Assembly (NCBI RefSeq): GCF_001191005.1
Contig: NZ_CP012201.1
Coordinates: 4,774,001-4,838,000, forward strand
Source: Massilia sp. NR 4-1
GTDB taxonomy: Bacteria; Pseudomonadota; Gammaproteobacteria; Burkholderiales; Burkholderiaceae_D
Length of the DNA: 64,000 nucleotides
Direction: 5' to 3'
Below, in pieces: positions 8,991 through 19,831 of the stretch. A program made the position numbers and the translations under genes. Below the pieces are notes generated by a model, which saw only the letters and a program-made list of their open reading frames with translations, made no database searches and was not told the origin of the DNA. Within the stretch, counting starts at the first letter, position 1, and every line of letters begins with the position of its first letter.

Positions 8991-9037
8991 AGCCCGTGTC
9001 CGATTTTGGGGCCAGACCCCAAAATCGGACACGGGCT
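8991..9037. repeat. REP-like palindrome, copy 1 (21-bp perfect arms)
   Basis: Left arm 8991-9011 and right arm 9017-9037 are perfect reverse complements around a CCAGA loop. The core wording is GTGTCCGATTTTGGGG and its complement. A second copy lies at the equivalent place behind the paralogous gene and a degraded third copy near 50.3 kb, so this is a dispersed palindromic family. There is no T-tract, but as RNA it would form a very stable hairpin between the two M3 genes. Confidence 0.85.
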
Positions 9038-9079
9038 CGGGCGTAGTCTGCACATTTTCTTTTTAGAGTTGCGTATTCC

Positions 9080-11203
9080 ATGAAACATCCACAATTGCTT
9101 TTGATCGCTGCCAGCCTGGCGCTGGCGGGTTTTGCTTCCGCCCATGCCGCGCCGCTGGCGGAGTCGAATCCGTTCGCTAAACCAAGCGCGCTGCCTTTCC
9201 AATATCCGGCTTTCGATAAGATCCATAACGAGGACTATGCGCCGGCGTATGAGGCGGGCATCCGCGAGCAGGCCGCCGAAATCGCAGCCATTGCCAATAA
9301 TGCGCAGCCGGCGACGTTCGAGAACACCATCGTGGCGATGGAACGTTCGGGCCAGTTGCTGGCGCGCGTGTCGTCCGTGTTCGGCAATCTGTCGGGCGCG
9401 AATACCAACGACAGCATGGAAGCGCTGGACCGCGAGCTGGCGCCGAAACTGGCAGCGCACAGCGATGCCATCCGCTTGAACGGCAAGCTGTATCAGCGCA
9501 TCAAGTCGCTGTATGAGAAGCGCAATAAGCTGGGCCTGGACGCGGAGTCGACATTCCTGCTGGAACGCTACCACACCGATTTCGTGCGCGCCGGCGCCAA
9601 GCTGTCGGCCGCCAACAAGGAAAAGCTGAAAGCCTATAACACCCAGCTGGCCGCCTTGCAAACGACCTTCAGCCAGAATGTGCTGAAGGAAGCCAATGCC
9701 TCGGCCCTGATCGTCGATACGCGCGAAGAGCTGGCCGGCATGAGCGAGAAGGCGATCGACGCCGCCGCCGCTGCCGCCAAGGCGCGCGGCCTGGAGGGCA
9801 AGTTCGCCATCGCCGTCAGCAATACCACCGGCCAGGCGCCGCTGGCGGTGCTGAGCAACCGCGGCACGCGCCAGCGCCTGCTGGAAGCGTCGCTGGTGCG
9901 CGGCAGCCATGGCGGCGAATTCGATAACCGCGCCATCGTGACCCGCATCGCCCAGCTGCGCGCCGAACGCGCCGCCCTGCTGGGCTACCGCAACCACGCC
10001 AGCTATGCGCTGGAAGACCAGACCGCGCACGACACGGGCGCCGTCAACAAGCTGCTGGCCGAATTCGCCAAGCCGGCCGTCGCCAATGCGCGCCGCGAAG
10101 CGGCCGATATCCAGCAGGTGATCGATGCCGAGAAGGGCGGTTTCACCGTCGGCGCCCACGACTGGGCCTTCTACAGCGACAAGGTGCGCCAGGCGCGCTA
10201 TGCCTTCGACCAGAGCCAGCTGCGTCCCTATTTCGAGCTCGATAATGTGCTGGCGAATGGCCTGTTCTTCGCCGCCAACAAGGTGTATGGCCTGAGCTTC
10301 AAGGAGCGCAAGGATCTGCCGGTATACAACCCGGACGTGCGCGTGTTCGACGTGTTCGACGCCGACGGCAAGCAGCTGGCCATCTTCCTTGCCGACTTCT
10401 ACGCGCGCGGCAATAAGCGCGGCGGCGCCTGGATGAACGCCTATGTGTCGCAGTCCAAGCTGATGGGCACCCAGCCGGTGATCGCCAACCACCTGAATAT
10501 TCCAAAGCCGTCGGCCGGCGAGCCGACCCTGCTCACCTACGACGAGCTGCGCACCCTGTTCCACGAATTCGGCCATGCGCTGCACGGCATGTTCTCCGAT
10601 GTGAACTACCCGCGCTTCGCCGGCACCCGCGTGCCGCGCGACTTCGTCGAATTCCCGTCCCAGGTCAATGAGATGTGGGCCACCTGGCCGGAAGTGCTGG
10701 CCAACTACGCCAAGCATTACCAGACCGGCGCGCCGATGCCGCAAGAGCTGCTCGACAAGGTGCAGGCCGCGAAGAAGTTCAATGAAGGCTACCGCACCAC
10801 CGAGTACCTGGCCGCCGCCATTATCGACCAGCGCTGGCACCAGCTGGGCGCCAAGCAGGTGCCGGGCGATGTGCTGGGCTTCGAAGCGGCTGCGCTCAAG
10901 GATGCCGGCGTCGACTTCACGGCGGTGCCGCCGCGCTACCGCACCACCTACTTCTCGCACGTCTTCGCCGGCGGTTACGCGGCCGGCTACTACGGCTATC
11001 TGTGGAGCGAAAAGCTCGATGCCGACAGTGTTGAATGGTTCAAGGAGAATGGCGGCATGCTGCGCAAGAACGGCGACTGGTTCCGCAAGATGCTGCTCTC
11101 GCGCGGCGGCACCATGGACGCCATGCAAATGTTCCGCGCCTTCCGCGGCCGCGACGCCAAGATCGAACCGCTGCTCGAACGCCGCGGCCTGACGGGCCAG
11201 TAA
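9080..11203 (+). CDS. Exported M3 family metallopeptidase (Dcp-like), copy 2
   Basis: A 707-residue paralogue of the preceding gene with the same layout: signal peptide (LLLIAASLALAGFASAHAAP), a large helical N-terminal region, FHEFGHALHGMFS near residues 493-505, and the DSVEWFKENGGMLRKNGDWF tail. The two proteins are collinear throughout. The stretch around 10283-10391 is nearly identical in DNA to 8058-8168 of copy 1 while flanking regions differ more, suggesting local gene conversion. Different substrate preference between the copies is possible but cannot be read from sequence. Confidence 0.92.
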   Translation: MKHPQLLLIAASLALAGFASAHAAPLAESNPFAKPSALPFQYPAFDKIHNEDYAPAYEAGIREQAAEIAAIANNAQPATFENTIVAMERSGQLLARVSSVFGNLSGANTNDSMEALDRELAPKLAAHSDAIRLNGKLYQRIKSLYEKRNKLGLDAESTFLLERYHTDFVRAGAKLSAANKEKLKAYNTQLAALQTTFSQNVLKEANASALIVDTREELAGMSEKAIDAAAAAAKARGLEGKFAIAVSNTTGQAPLAVLSNRGTRQRLLEASLVRGSHGGEFDNRAIVTRIAQLRAERAALLGYRNHASYALEDQTAHDTGAVNKLLAEFAKPAVANARREAADIQQVIDAEKGGFTVGAHDWAFYSDKVRQARYAFDQSQLRPYFELDNVLANGLFFAANKVYGLSFKERKDLPVYNPDVRVFDVFDADGKQLAIFLADFYARGNKRGGAWMNAYVSQSKLMGTQPVIANHLNIPKPSAGEPTLLTYDELRTLFHEFGHALHGMFSDVNYPRFAGTRVPRDFVEFPSQVNEMWATWPEVLANYAKHYQTGAPMPQELLDKVQAAKKFNEGYRTTEYLAAAIIDQRWHQLGAKQVPGDVLGFEAAALKDAGVDFTAVPPRYRTTYFSHVFAGGYAAGYYGYLWSEKLDADSVEWFKENGGMLRKNGDWFRKMLLSRGGTMDAMQMFRAFRGRDAKIEPLLERRGLTGQ

Positions 11204-11212
11204 GCCACCGCT

Positions 11213-11261
11213 GAGTCCGTGTCCGATTTTGGGGCCAGACCCCATTTTCGGACATGGACTC
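11213..11261. repeat. REP-like palindrome, copy 2 (imperfect)
   Basis: The sequence starts GAGTCCGTGTCCGATTTTGG, has the same CCAGA loop as copy 1, and ends CGGACATGGACTC. The arms pair with one G-T wobble and an inner mismatch patch where ATTTT faces ATTTT. It begins 10 bases after the stop of the second M3 gene, mirroring the 14-base offset of copy 1. Confidence 0.8.
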
Positions 11262-11346
11262 GGCTGTAGGGCCGTGCTGAGGTCATGGCTGGATGGGCCG
11301 TTTCGGTGTATAAATTCATTGTGGTCATTTCATTTGGATCTGGGAT

Positions 11347-11619
11347 ATGAATAAGCTGAAAGAGCAATTGAAAACCCTGCATGCGCAGCTGCATCAGACG
11401 GGGCCGATCGACGAGGAATTGCTGGACTTGCTGCAGCAGCTCGATGGCGATATCAAGTCGCTGCTGGAACAGGGTGCGGCGGCCGAGCCGGCAAGCACCA
11501 CCACCTATGGCCTGGCCGAGCGCACCCAGGAGCTGACGGCGCGCTTCGCGGCCCAGCATCCGGCGCTGGAGCCGACCTTGCGCGAGCTGGGGCGCATCCT
11601 CGGCAATATGGGCATCTGA
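11347..11619 (+). CDS. DUF4404 family protein
   Basis: The 90-residue product starts MNKLKEQLKTLHAQLHQTG and continues with DEELLDLLQQLDGDIKSLLE, the pattern of DUF4404 proteins, which are small, helical and soluble. The C-terminal half (ERTQELTARFAAQHPALEPT then LRELGRILGNMGI) is also typical. Function is unknown. A good TGGGATATG start context is present and the gene is monocistronic. Confidence 0.85.
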   Translation: MNKLKEQLKTLHAQLHQTGPIDEELLDLLQQLDGDIKSLLEQGAAAEPASTTTYGLAERTQELTARFAAQHPALEPTLRELGRILGNMGI

Positions 11620-11626
11620 CGCGCAT

Positions 11627-11656
11627 AAAAAACGGGACAGTCCGCAGACTGTCCCG
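11627..11656 (-). terminator. Intrinsic terminator of the 12210 minus-strand gene
   Basis: CGGGACAGTC (11633-11642) pairs perfectly with GACTGTCCCG (11647-11656) around a four-base loop. Read on the minus strand the stem is followed by TTTTTT. It sits 45 bases past the stop of the DUF1269-like gene and just beyond the DUF4404 stop, so it may also slow transcription from the left. Confidence 0.85.
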
Positions 11657-11700
11657 CTTGGAAGAGGACCCGGGGCAAGCACCACCCCGGGCGGCTAGCG

Positions 11701-12210
11701 TTACGGAAACGCCAGCATGGGCGGTTCTTCACCGCCAAAGTCGAAATCGGGATGGCGCCGCGCGATCGCCGCTTCGATGTCCTTCATGCGCCGCACCGGC
11801 ACATCGACCATCATCAGCACCTGGCCTTGATCGAGGCGGGGCGCATACTGCTCCAGTTTTTTATTCGGAATGGCCGCCGCATTCATGCCGGAAGCCCAGC
11901 CGCCGAACAGGGCGCCGCCCAGGGCCACCAGCAGGATGCTGGCGGTGCGCAGGGTGATGCCTTCGGGCGGGAACAGCGAGAGGAAGATGCCGGCGCCCAG
12001 GCCGACAATCCCGCCGATGATGGTGCCCCACTGGGCGCCATGGATCAGGTCGGTTTTCACCATGAAGCTGCAGCCCGGCATATCGTCCGGCAGCGGGGCG
12101 CGTGCCATGAAGCGGATATGGCGCTCTTCGATGCGTGCCAGCAGCATCTCGTCGAGCATGGCGCGGGCGCTGGGCAGATCGGGCAGCATATAGTACAGGC
12201 GGCGTCGCAT
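11701..12210 (-). CDS. DUF1269-like membrane protein
   Basis: The 169-residue protein has a short soluble N-terminal region (RRRLYYMLPDLPSARAMLDE), two adjacent hydrophobic helices near residues 60-80 and 88-110 (TIIGGIVGLGAGIFLSLF, ILLVALGGALFGGWASGM) and a soluble C-terminal segment (GQVLMMVDVPVRRMKDIEAA). The glycine-rich helix pair is the pattern seen in DUF1269-type proteins. Function is unknown. The gene is divergent from ygiQ; a nested dyad of ATAGCAAAA/TTTTGCTAT lies in the shared promoter region. Confidence 0.7.
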   Translation of the reverse strand: MRRRLYYMLPDLPSARAMLDEMLLARIEERHIRFMARAPLPDDMPGCSFMVKTDLIHGAQWGTIIGGIVGLGAGIFLSLFPPEGITLRTASILLVALGGALFGGWASGMNAAAIPNKKLEQYAPRLDQGQVLMMVDVPVRRMKDIEAAIARRHPDFDFGGEEPPMLAFP

Positions 12211-12242
12211 GATGGTGTCTCCCGGGGGTGGTTTTTCTCGTT

Positions 12243-12281
12243 ATAGCAAAAATGCTACGCAAAGCAATGTGCTTTTGCTAT
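12243..12281. promoter_or_regulatory. Nested dyad symmetry between DUF1269-like gene and ygiQ
   Basis: ATAGCAAAA (12243-12251) is mirrored by TTTTGCTAT (12273-12281), and the 21 bases between them contain further GCAAAGC/GTGCTTT-like symmetry. It lies 32 bases upstream of the minus-strand start and about 120 bases upstream of ygiQ, in the AT-rich part of the intergenic region. This is the expected position of an operator, but no regulator is identified. Confidence 0.4.
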
Positions 12282-12400
12282 CGATTGCCGCGAAACCGCC
12301 TTGCGCTTTTCATACAAGTTGTTGAAAATTAAGAGTTTTTCGGCGGGAAATTCGGCCGCCGCCGTGCCGTGGCCCGGGCATTTCCGGTACAATGCCGCCA

Positions 12401-14776
<2,376 letters not shown>

Positions 14777-14797
14777 GCCCGGGCGAAAACCGGTAAC

Positions 14798-14821
14798 AAA
14801 GGGGAGCTGCGGCTCCCCTTT
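14798..14821 (+). terminator. Hairpin terminator after ygiQ
   Basis: AAAGGGGAGC pairs perfectly with GCTCCCCTTT around a TGCG loop, 22 bases after the ygiQ stop. The T-rich end of the right arm supports termination, though the run of T is short. Confidence 0.75.
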
Positions 14822-14962
14822 GGCATTGGATTTCTGGTTGGCAACGTTGTATGATCGCCATTCCGCACAATAGCAAGGCAAATGCAGGCTTGCTCGCGCG
14901 ACGGCGCGGGCCGTTTCGCCCTTACACTAGACGGCAAGCTGCTCTACCTCAACCAGATCATT

Positions 14963-16387
14963 ATGACTACCATGCCTAAGTTCAAAACCCTGTTCCTGGT
15001 GCCCCTTCTGGCGCTGCTGGCCGCTTGTGGCGGCGGTGGCGGCGGCGGCTCGACCACCCCGACCACGCCGACCACGCCGGATGTCACGCTGAAATCCATC
15101 GTCGTCACCCCGGCCAATTTCACCGTGGCGGTCGGCGGCACGCAGACCCTGACGGCGACCGGCACCTATTCCGACGGCAAGGTGGCGGCCATCACCAGCG
15201 GCGTGACCTGGACCCTGAAAACCGGCACGGCGGCCGAAGTGTTCAGCAATGGCAGCGTGCGCGGCAAGCTGATCGGTAACGACACGGTGACGGCCACGGT
15301 CGGCAGCGTGGCCGGCAGCACCAGTTTCACCATCAAGCCACCGTATTCCAGCCTGGTCGCCGGCGGCAACCAGACCCTGGCCGTGAAGGCCGACGGCAGC
15401 ATCGTGGCCTGGGGCGCCAATAACTGGGGCCAGTTGGGCGACGGCAGCCTGGCCGACCGCAACACCCCGGTCCAGGTCAAGAACCCGCAAGCCCTGCCAT
15501 GGAAAGTAGTCTCCACCGGCGAATTCCACACCCTGGCCATCCGCGAGAACGGCACGCTGTGGGCCTGGGGGCTGAACCAGAACGGCCAGCTCGGCACGAA
15601 TAACACCACCAACCGCGCCGACCCGGTGCAGGTCGGTTCGGCCACGGACTGGGTCTTCATTTCGGCCGGTAAAGGCCATTCGCTGGCCATCAATAAGAGC
15701 GGCATCCTGTTCGGCTGGGGCCGCAACAACAATGGCCAGCTGGGCGACAACACCACCATCGACCGCTTGGTGCCGACCAAGATCGGCACCTTCACCAACT
15801 GGCGCACCGTGTCCGCCGGCGCTGCCCACACGGTCGGCATCCGCGCCGACAACAGCCTGTACACCTGGGGCGCCAATGCCAGCGGCCAGCTGGGCAATGG
15901 CGGCACCACCGACGTGCTGCTGCCGACCAAGGTCGGCACGGCCAGCTGGCTGAGCGCGGCGGCGGGCGGCGCCCACACCCTGGCGATCCAGACCGGCGGC
16001 TCGCTGTGGGCCTGGGGCGCCAACGGCGCCGGCCAGCTTGGCAACGACAGCTCGACCAATGCCTCCGCCCCGGTGCAGGTGGGCAGCGACGACAACTGGT
16101 TCATGGCCGTGGCCGGCAATACCCACTCGGTGGCTATCCGCACCAACAACACCCTGTGGGCCTGGGGCTCGAACGTCGAAGGCCAGCTCGGCGACGGCAC
16201 CCTGAACGATGTGGGCGGTCCGCGCCAGATCGGCACCGACAATAACTGGTATGCCGTGGCGGCCGGCCTGCAGCACAGCTTCGGCCTGCGTCTGGACGGC
16301 ACGCTGTGGGGCTGGGGCTTGAACAAGCAGGGCCAGCTCGGCAACGGCAGCAACAACAGCGCGCTGACCCCGACCCAGCTGCCCTGA
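14963..16387 (+). CDS. RCC1-repeat lipoprotein with N-terminal Ig-like domain
   Basis: The 474-residue protein carries a lipoprotein signal (FLVPLLALLAAC followed by seven glycines), a Thr/Pro linker and a BIG2-type Ig-like domain (LKSIVVTPANFTVAVGGTQT, about residues 42-125). Seven RCC1-type repeats follow, each with the motif WGxNxxGQLG (AWGANNWGQLGDGS, AWGLNQNGQLGTNN and five more), enough for a seven-bladed beta-propeller. It is predicted to be anchored in a membrane facing the periplasm or cell surface. RCC1 propellers usually bind other proteins; the ligand is unknown. The start is set by the signal peptide; upstream in-frame codons lack signal features. Confidence 0.85.
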   Translation: MTTMPKFKTLFLVPLLALLAACGGGGGGGSTTPTTPTTPDVTLKSIVVTPANFTVAVGGTQTLTATGTYSDGKVAAITSGVTWTLKTGTAAEVFSNGSVRGKLIGNDTVTATVGSVAGSTSFTIKPPYSSLVAGGNQTLAVKADGSIVAWGANNWGQLGDGSLADRNTPVQVKNPQALPWKVVSTGEFHTLAIRENGTLWAWGLNQNGQLGTNNTTNRADPVQVGSATDWVFISAGKGHSLAINKSGILFGWGRNNNGQLGDNTTIDRLVPTKIGTFTNWRTVSAGAAHTVGIRADNSLYTWGANASGQLGNGGTTDVLLPTKVGTASWLSAAAGGAHTLAIQTGGSLWAWGANGAGQLGNDSSTNASAPVQVGSDDNWFMAVAGNTHSVAIRTNNTLWAWGSNVEGQLGDGTLNDVGGPRQIGTDNNWYAVAAGLQHSFGLRLDGTLWGWGLNKQGQLGNGSNNSALTPTQLP

Positions 16388-16519
16388 GCCTGGGGCAGCA
16401 GCGGCGGGCGGCATGCCCCGCCGCCGGGATGACCGGAAAGGAATAAATGCGTGCCAGCAGCCAGAGCGGATACAATCTGCTCAGGCTGCTGTTCCGCTAA
16501 CCCGTTTCCGGACAATTCA

Positions 16520-19318
16520 GTGCACGCAAGCCCTCACCCTTTCTTCCTCCTCCTCCTGCGCGCCAGCCTTGCTGGCCGTTTTGCTTTTCTGCTGGCCGCT
16601 GCGCTGGCGCTGCCGGCCGGTCCGGTCCAGGCCCAGCAGAAAGTCGTGCTCCAGCTGAAGCATACCCACCAGTTCCAGTTCGCCGGCTATTACGCCGCGC
16701 TCGAAAAAGGTTATTACCGCGAGGCCGGCCTCGATGTGCAACTGCTCGAAGGCCATGGCGGACTGGAACCGGAAAAGGCGGTCCTGTCGGGCAAGGCCCA
16801 GTACGGCGTGGGCGATAGCGGCCTGCTGCTGTCGCGCCTGTCCGGCAAGCCGCTGGTGGCGCTGGCCGTGGTGTTCCAGCACTCGCCCTATGCGCTGGCC
16901 ATGCGCCAGGAAGGGCCGGGCAACGATATCCGCCGCATCGCCGGCAAGCGCGTCATGATCGGCTCGCTGCAGGACGCCCAGCCGCAGATCGACGAGCTGA
17001 TGGCCTACCTGAAGAAGGAGGGCGTGAATACCAGCGATATCGTGCGCCTGGAGCACAGCTTCGATCCCAACGACCTGATCGTCGGACGCACCGACGCCAT
17101 GGCCGTGTTCGTCACCAACGAACCCGATTACCTGGACCGCGCCGGCTTCCCCTATGAGATCTTCAGCCCGCGCTCGGCCGGCATCGATTTTTACGGCGAC
17201 AACCTGTTTACCAGCGAGCAGGAACTGAACGCCAATCCGGAACGCGTGAAAGCCTTCCGCGCCGCCAGCATGCGCGGCTGGCAGTACGCCATGAGCCACC
17301 AGGAGGAAATCGCCGACCTGATCCTGAACAAATACTCGCGTCGCCACGACCGCCTGCACCTGTTGTACGAGGCGCGCCAGATGGTGCCGCTGGTGCAGCC
17401 GGTGCTGGTCGAAATCGGCTATATGAACCCGGAGCGCTGGCAGCACATCGCCGATATCTATGCCGAGCAGGGCATGCTGCCCAAGGGCGCTTCCTTCGAC
17501 GGCTTCCTGTACAACATGGAGAGCGGCGCCAACCTGGTCTGGCTGTACCGCGTGCTGGGCGCGGCGGCCACCTTGCTGGTGCTCGGCGCCGGCGTGCACT
17601 TCACGCTGCTGGCGCGCGAACGCAGCCGCACCGACGAGGCCATCCGCAAGGGCGAGCAGCGCTTCCGTACCATGTTCGAGGCGGCGCCCATGGGCATCGC
17701 CCTGATCGACTCGGTCAGCGGCCAGTTCCGCGACGTCAATCCGCGCTTCCTCGAAATCGCCGGCCGCACGCCGATGGAAATGAAGGCCAGCCGCTGGATG
17801 GATATCAGCCATCCCGACGATGTCGCGCCCGAACAGGACAAGATGGCCCAGCTCAACGCCCAGCAGATCACCGGCTTCAAGCTCACCAAGCGCATGCTGC
17901 GGCCCGACGGCGGCGTGGTCTGGGTCGACGCCTCGATCAACGCCATCGAGACCGAGCGCCACCCGCACCACCTGTGCATGATCGAGGACGTGACTGAAAA
18001 AAAGGAAACCGAAGCCCTGATTTGGCAGCAGGCCAATTTCGACACCCTGACCCAGCTGCCCAACCGGCGCATGTTCCTCGACCGCCTGCAGCACGACATC
18101 CTGAAGAGCCGGCGCGACGGCACCCGCATCGCCATCCTGTTCATCGACCTCGACCACTTCAAGGAAGTCAACGACACGCTCGGCCACCACCAGGGCGATG
18201 TGCTGCTGATCGACGCCGCGCGCCGCATCAGCGCCTGCGTGCGCCAGTCCGACACCGTGGCCCGCCTGGGCGGCGATGAATTCACCGTCATCGTGCCCGA
18301 GCTGCACGATGTCGAGCGCGTCGACAGCATCGCCCAGAACATCATCGACAGCTTGCTGGCGCCTTTCCCGCTGGGGCAGGAGCAAGCCTTCGTTTCGGCC
18401 AGCATCGGCATCACGCTGTATCCGGACGACGCGGCCAGCGTGGAAGACCTGCTCAAGCACGCCGACCAGGCCATGTACGCCGCCAAGGGCGCGGGCCGCA
18501 ACCGCTTCAGTTACTTCACGCCGGCCTTGCAGGTGGCGGCCCTGAACCGCATGCGCCTGACCAACGACTTGCGCGGCGCCTTGAAGGGCAACCAGTTCAA
18601 GCTCTACTTCCAGCCCATCGTGCACCTGGCCACGGGCCGCATCCACAAGGCCGAGGCGCTGATCCGCTGGGAGCATCCGCAGCGCGGCCTGGTGAGTCCG
18701 CTGGAATTCATCCCGCTGGCCGAGGCGAGCGGCCTGGTGGTGGCGATCGGCGAATGGGTGTTCCACGAATCGGCGCGCTGGGTGCAGCATTGGCGGCGTG
18801 AAGTGCATCCCGACTTCCAGGTCAGCATCAACCAGTCGCCGCTCGAATTCCAGCGCGAAGGGGCCAGCTATGCCAACTGGCTGCGCACCCTGCAACAGCT
18901 GGGCCTGCCGGGCCAGTCCCTGGTGGTGGAAATCACCGAAGGCTTGCTGCTCGACGCCAGCAGCACCGTCACCGACAAGCTGCTGCAGCTGCGCGACGCC
19001 GGCATCCAGGTGGCGCTGGACGATTTCGGCACCGGCTACTCCTCGCTCTCCTACCTGAAGAAATTCGACATCGATTACCTCAAGATCGACCGCAGCTTCA
19101 CGCGCAACCTGGCGCCCGAATCGAGCGATATGGCCCTGTCCGACGCCATCATCGTCATGGCCCACAAGCTCGACCTGATGGTGATCGCCGAAGGCGTGGA
19201 AACGGCCGAACAGCGCGACCTGCTGGCCGCCGCCGGCTGCGACTACGGCCAAGGCTATCTGTTCGCCCGCCCCCTGCCCGCCGCCGACTTCGACACCCTG
19301 CTCAAATCCCAGGCTTGA
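16520..19318 (+). CDS. Membrane sensor: NMT1-type binding domain, PAS, GGDEF and EAL
   Basis: A single polypeptide joins an exported solute-binding domain of the NMT1/THI5 type (LKHTHQFQFAGYYAALEKGY onward, about 300 residues), one membrane helix (VLGAAATLLVLGAGVHFTLL), a PAS domain with PAC (FRTMFEAAPMGIALIDSVSG), a GGDEF domain with an intact RLGGDEF signature and an EAL domain with EALIRWEHP and DDFGTGYSSLSYLK. It probably senses a periplasmic small molecule and makes or degrades cyclic-di-GMP. Both output domains keep their signatures. The start is uncertain: GTG 16520 gives a normal signal peptide, while ATG 16451 adds 23 residues. Confidence 0.88.
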   Translation: MHASPHPFFLLLLRASLAGRFAFLLAAALALPAGPVQAQQKVVLQLKHTHQFQFAGYYAALEKGYYREAGLDVQLLEGHGGLEPEKAVLSGKAQYGVGDSGLLLSRLSGKPLVALAVVFQHSPYALAMRQEGPGNDIRRIAGKRVMIGSLQDAQPQIDELMAYLKKEGVNTSDIVRLEHSFDPNDLIVGRTDAMAVFVTNEPDYLDRAGFPYEIFSPRSAGIDFYGDNLFTSEQELNANPERVKAFRAASMRGWQYAMSHQEEIADLILNKYSRRHDRLHLLYEARQMVPLVQPVLVEIGYMNPERWQHIADIYAEQGMLPKGASFDGFLYNMESGANLVWLYRVLGAAATLLVLGAGVHFTLLARERSRTDEAIRKGEQRFRTMFEAAPMGIALIDSVSGQFRDVNPRFLEIAGRTPMEMKASRWMDISHPDDVAPEQDKMAQLNAQQITGFKLTKRMLRPDGGVVWVDASINAIETERHPHHLCMIEDVTEKKETEALIWQQANFDTLTQLPNRRMFLDRLQHDILKSRRDGTRIAILFIDLDHFKEVNDTLGHHQGDVLLIDAARRISACVRQSDTVARLGGDEFTVIVPELHDVERVDSIAQNIIDSLLAPFPLGQEQAFVSASIGITLYPDDAASVEDLLKHADQAMYAAKGAGRNRFSYFTPALQVAALNRMRLTNDLRGALKGNQFKLYFQPIVHLATGRIHKAEALIRWEHPQRGLVSPLEFIPLAEASGLVVAIGEWVFHESARWVQHWRREVHPDFQVSINQSPLEFQREGASYANWLRTLQQLGLPGQSLVVEITEGLLLDASSTVTDKLLQLRDAGIQVALDDFGTGYSSLSYLKKFDIDYLKIDRSFTRNLAPESSDMALSDAIIVMAHKLDLMVIAEGVETAEQRDLLAAAGCDYGQGYLFARPLPAADFDTLLKSQA

Positions 19319-19337
19319 ACCAGCGAAGGAGTTAAGA

Positions 19338-19649
19338 ATGCTAAATAGGTTTCATGCTTGGGCAACGGCGCTGTTGGCGACCTTGCCGCAGGGGGTGCAG
19401 GCAGGATTGAACGTTTGCCCTCCCTCGGCCAATCCGGCAATGCGGCTTGAACTGGACACGCCTGCGGCCCTGGCCTCTCTCGTGTGCTGGGAAAGCGGCA
19501 ACTATGCCGCCGAAGTACTGGACGTGAGGACTGAGCAATATCGTTGCCAGCGCCTGGGCGAGTTCTCCCCCGATTTTCCCCTATCCGAACAATTGAGCGA
19601 TTTCCTCGCTGCTTTGCAGTTGGACTTGGCGCCGCCCCCTGGCCCCTGA
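19338..19649 (+). CDS. Small exported hypothetical protein, 103 aa
   Basis: I do not recognise a family. It has a short signal-like start (FHAWATALLATLPQGVQAG), and three cysteines that could form disulfides (NVCPP, LVCWE, YRCQR). AAGGAG lies five bases upstream of the ATG, and the gene begins 19 bases after the GGDEF-EAL gene, so the two are probably co-transcribed. The tail is proline-rich. A role as a partner of the sensor is possible but not supported beyond proximity. Confidence 0.6.
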   Translation: MLNRFHAWATALLATLPQGVQAGLNVCPPSANPAMRLELDTPAALASLVCWESGNYAAEVLDVRTEQYRCQRLGEFSPDFPLSEQLSDFLAALQLDLAPPPGP

Positions 19650-19725
19650 GCAAACTATCAACCCTGACAGGCCGGCAACCCGATTGCCGCCGACAGGCGA
19701 TAATACGCGCTGGCTATCTGTTGCG

Positions 19726-19762
19726 ATAGTTAAACTTAATTGAGTTTATTGCGACAATCAAT
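19726..19762 (+). promoter_or_regulatory. Candidate OxyR site upstream of ahpC
   Basis: Four tetranucleotides are spaced by exactly seven bases: ATAG (19726), TAAT (19737), ATTG (19748) and CAAT (19759). Against the OxyR consensus ATAG-N7-CTAT-N7-ATAG-N7-CTAT this is 12 of 16 matches with perfect spacing. The site overlaps a possible -35 TTGCGA (19749) with a weak -10 TAGCCT (19771), where OxyR activates. It lies about 70 bases before ahpC. Confidence 0.45.
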
Positions 19763-19831
19763 TTTTCAAATAGCCTCAAAAGCTTTAGACTGGCAACTCA
19801 TTGATCCACAACCCTTCACGAGGAAACCACA

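Noticed and set aside
6788..11245. A 1485-codon minus-strand open frame across both M3 peptidase genes
   Set aside because: It is antisense to two clear M3 peptidases with signal peptides and zinc sites. Its repeated Gly/Gln/His-rich sequence simply mirrors the gene duplication, a common artefact in high-GC coding DNA.
16517..19252. A 911-codon minus-strand open frame opposite the GGDEF-EAL gene
   Set aside because: The plus strand encodes recognisable domains throughout; the antisense frame has Asp/His/Val-rich shadow composition and no family.
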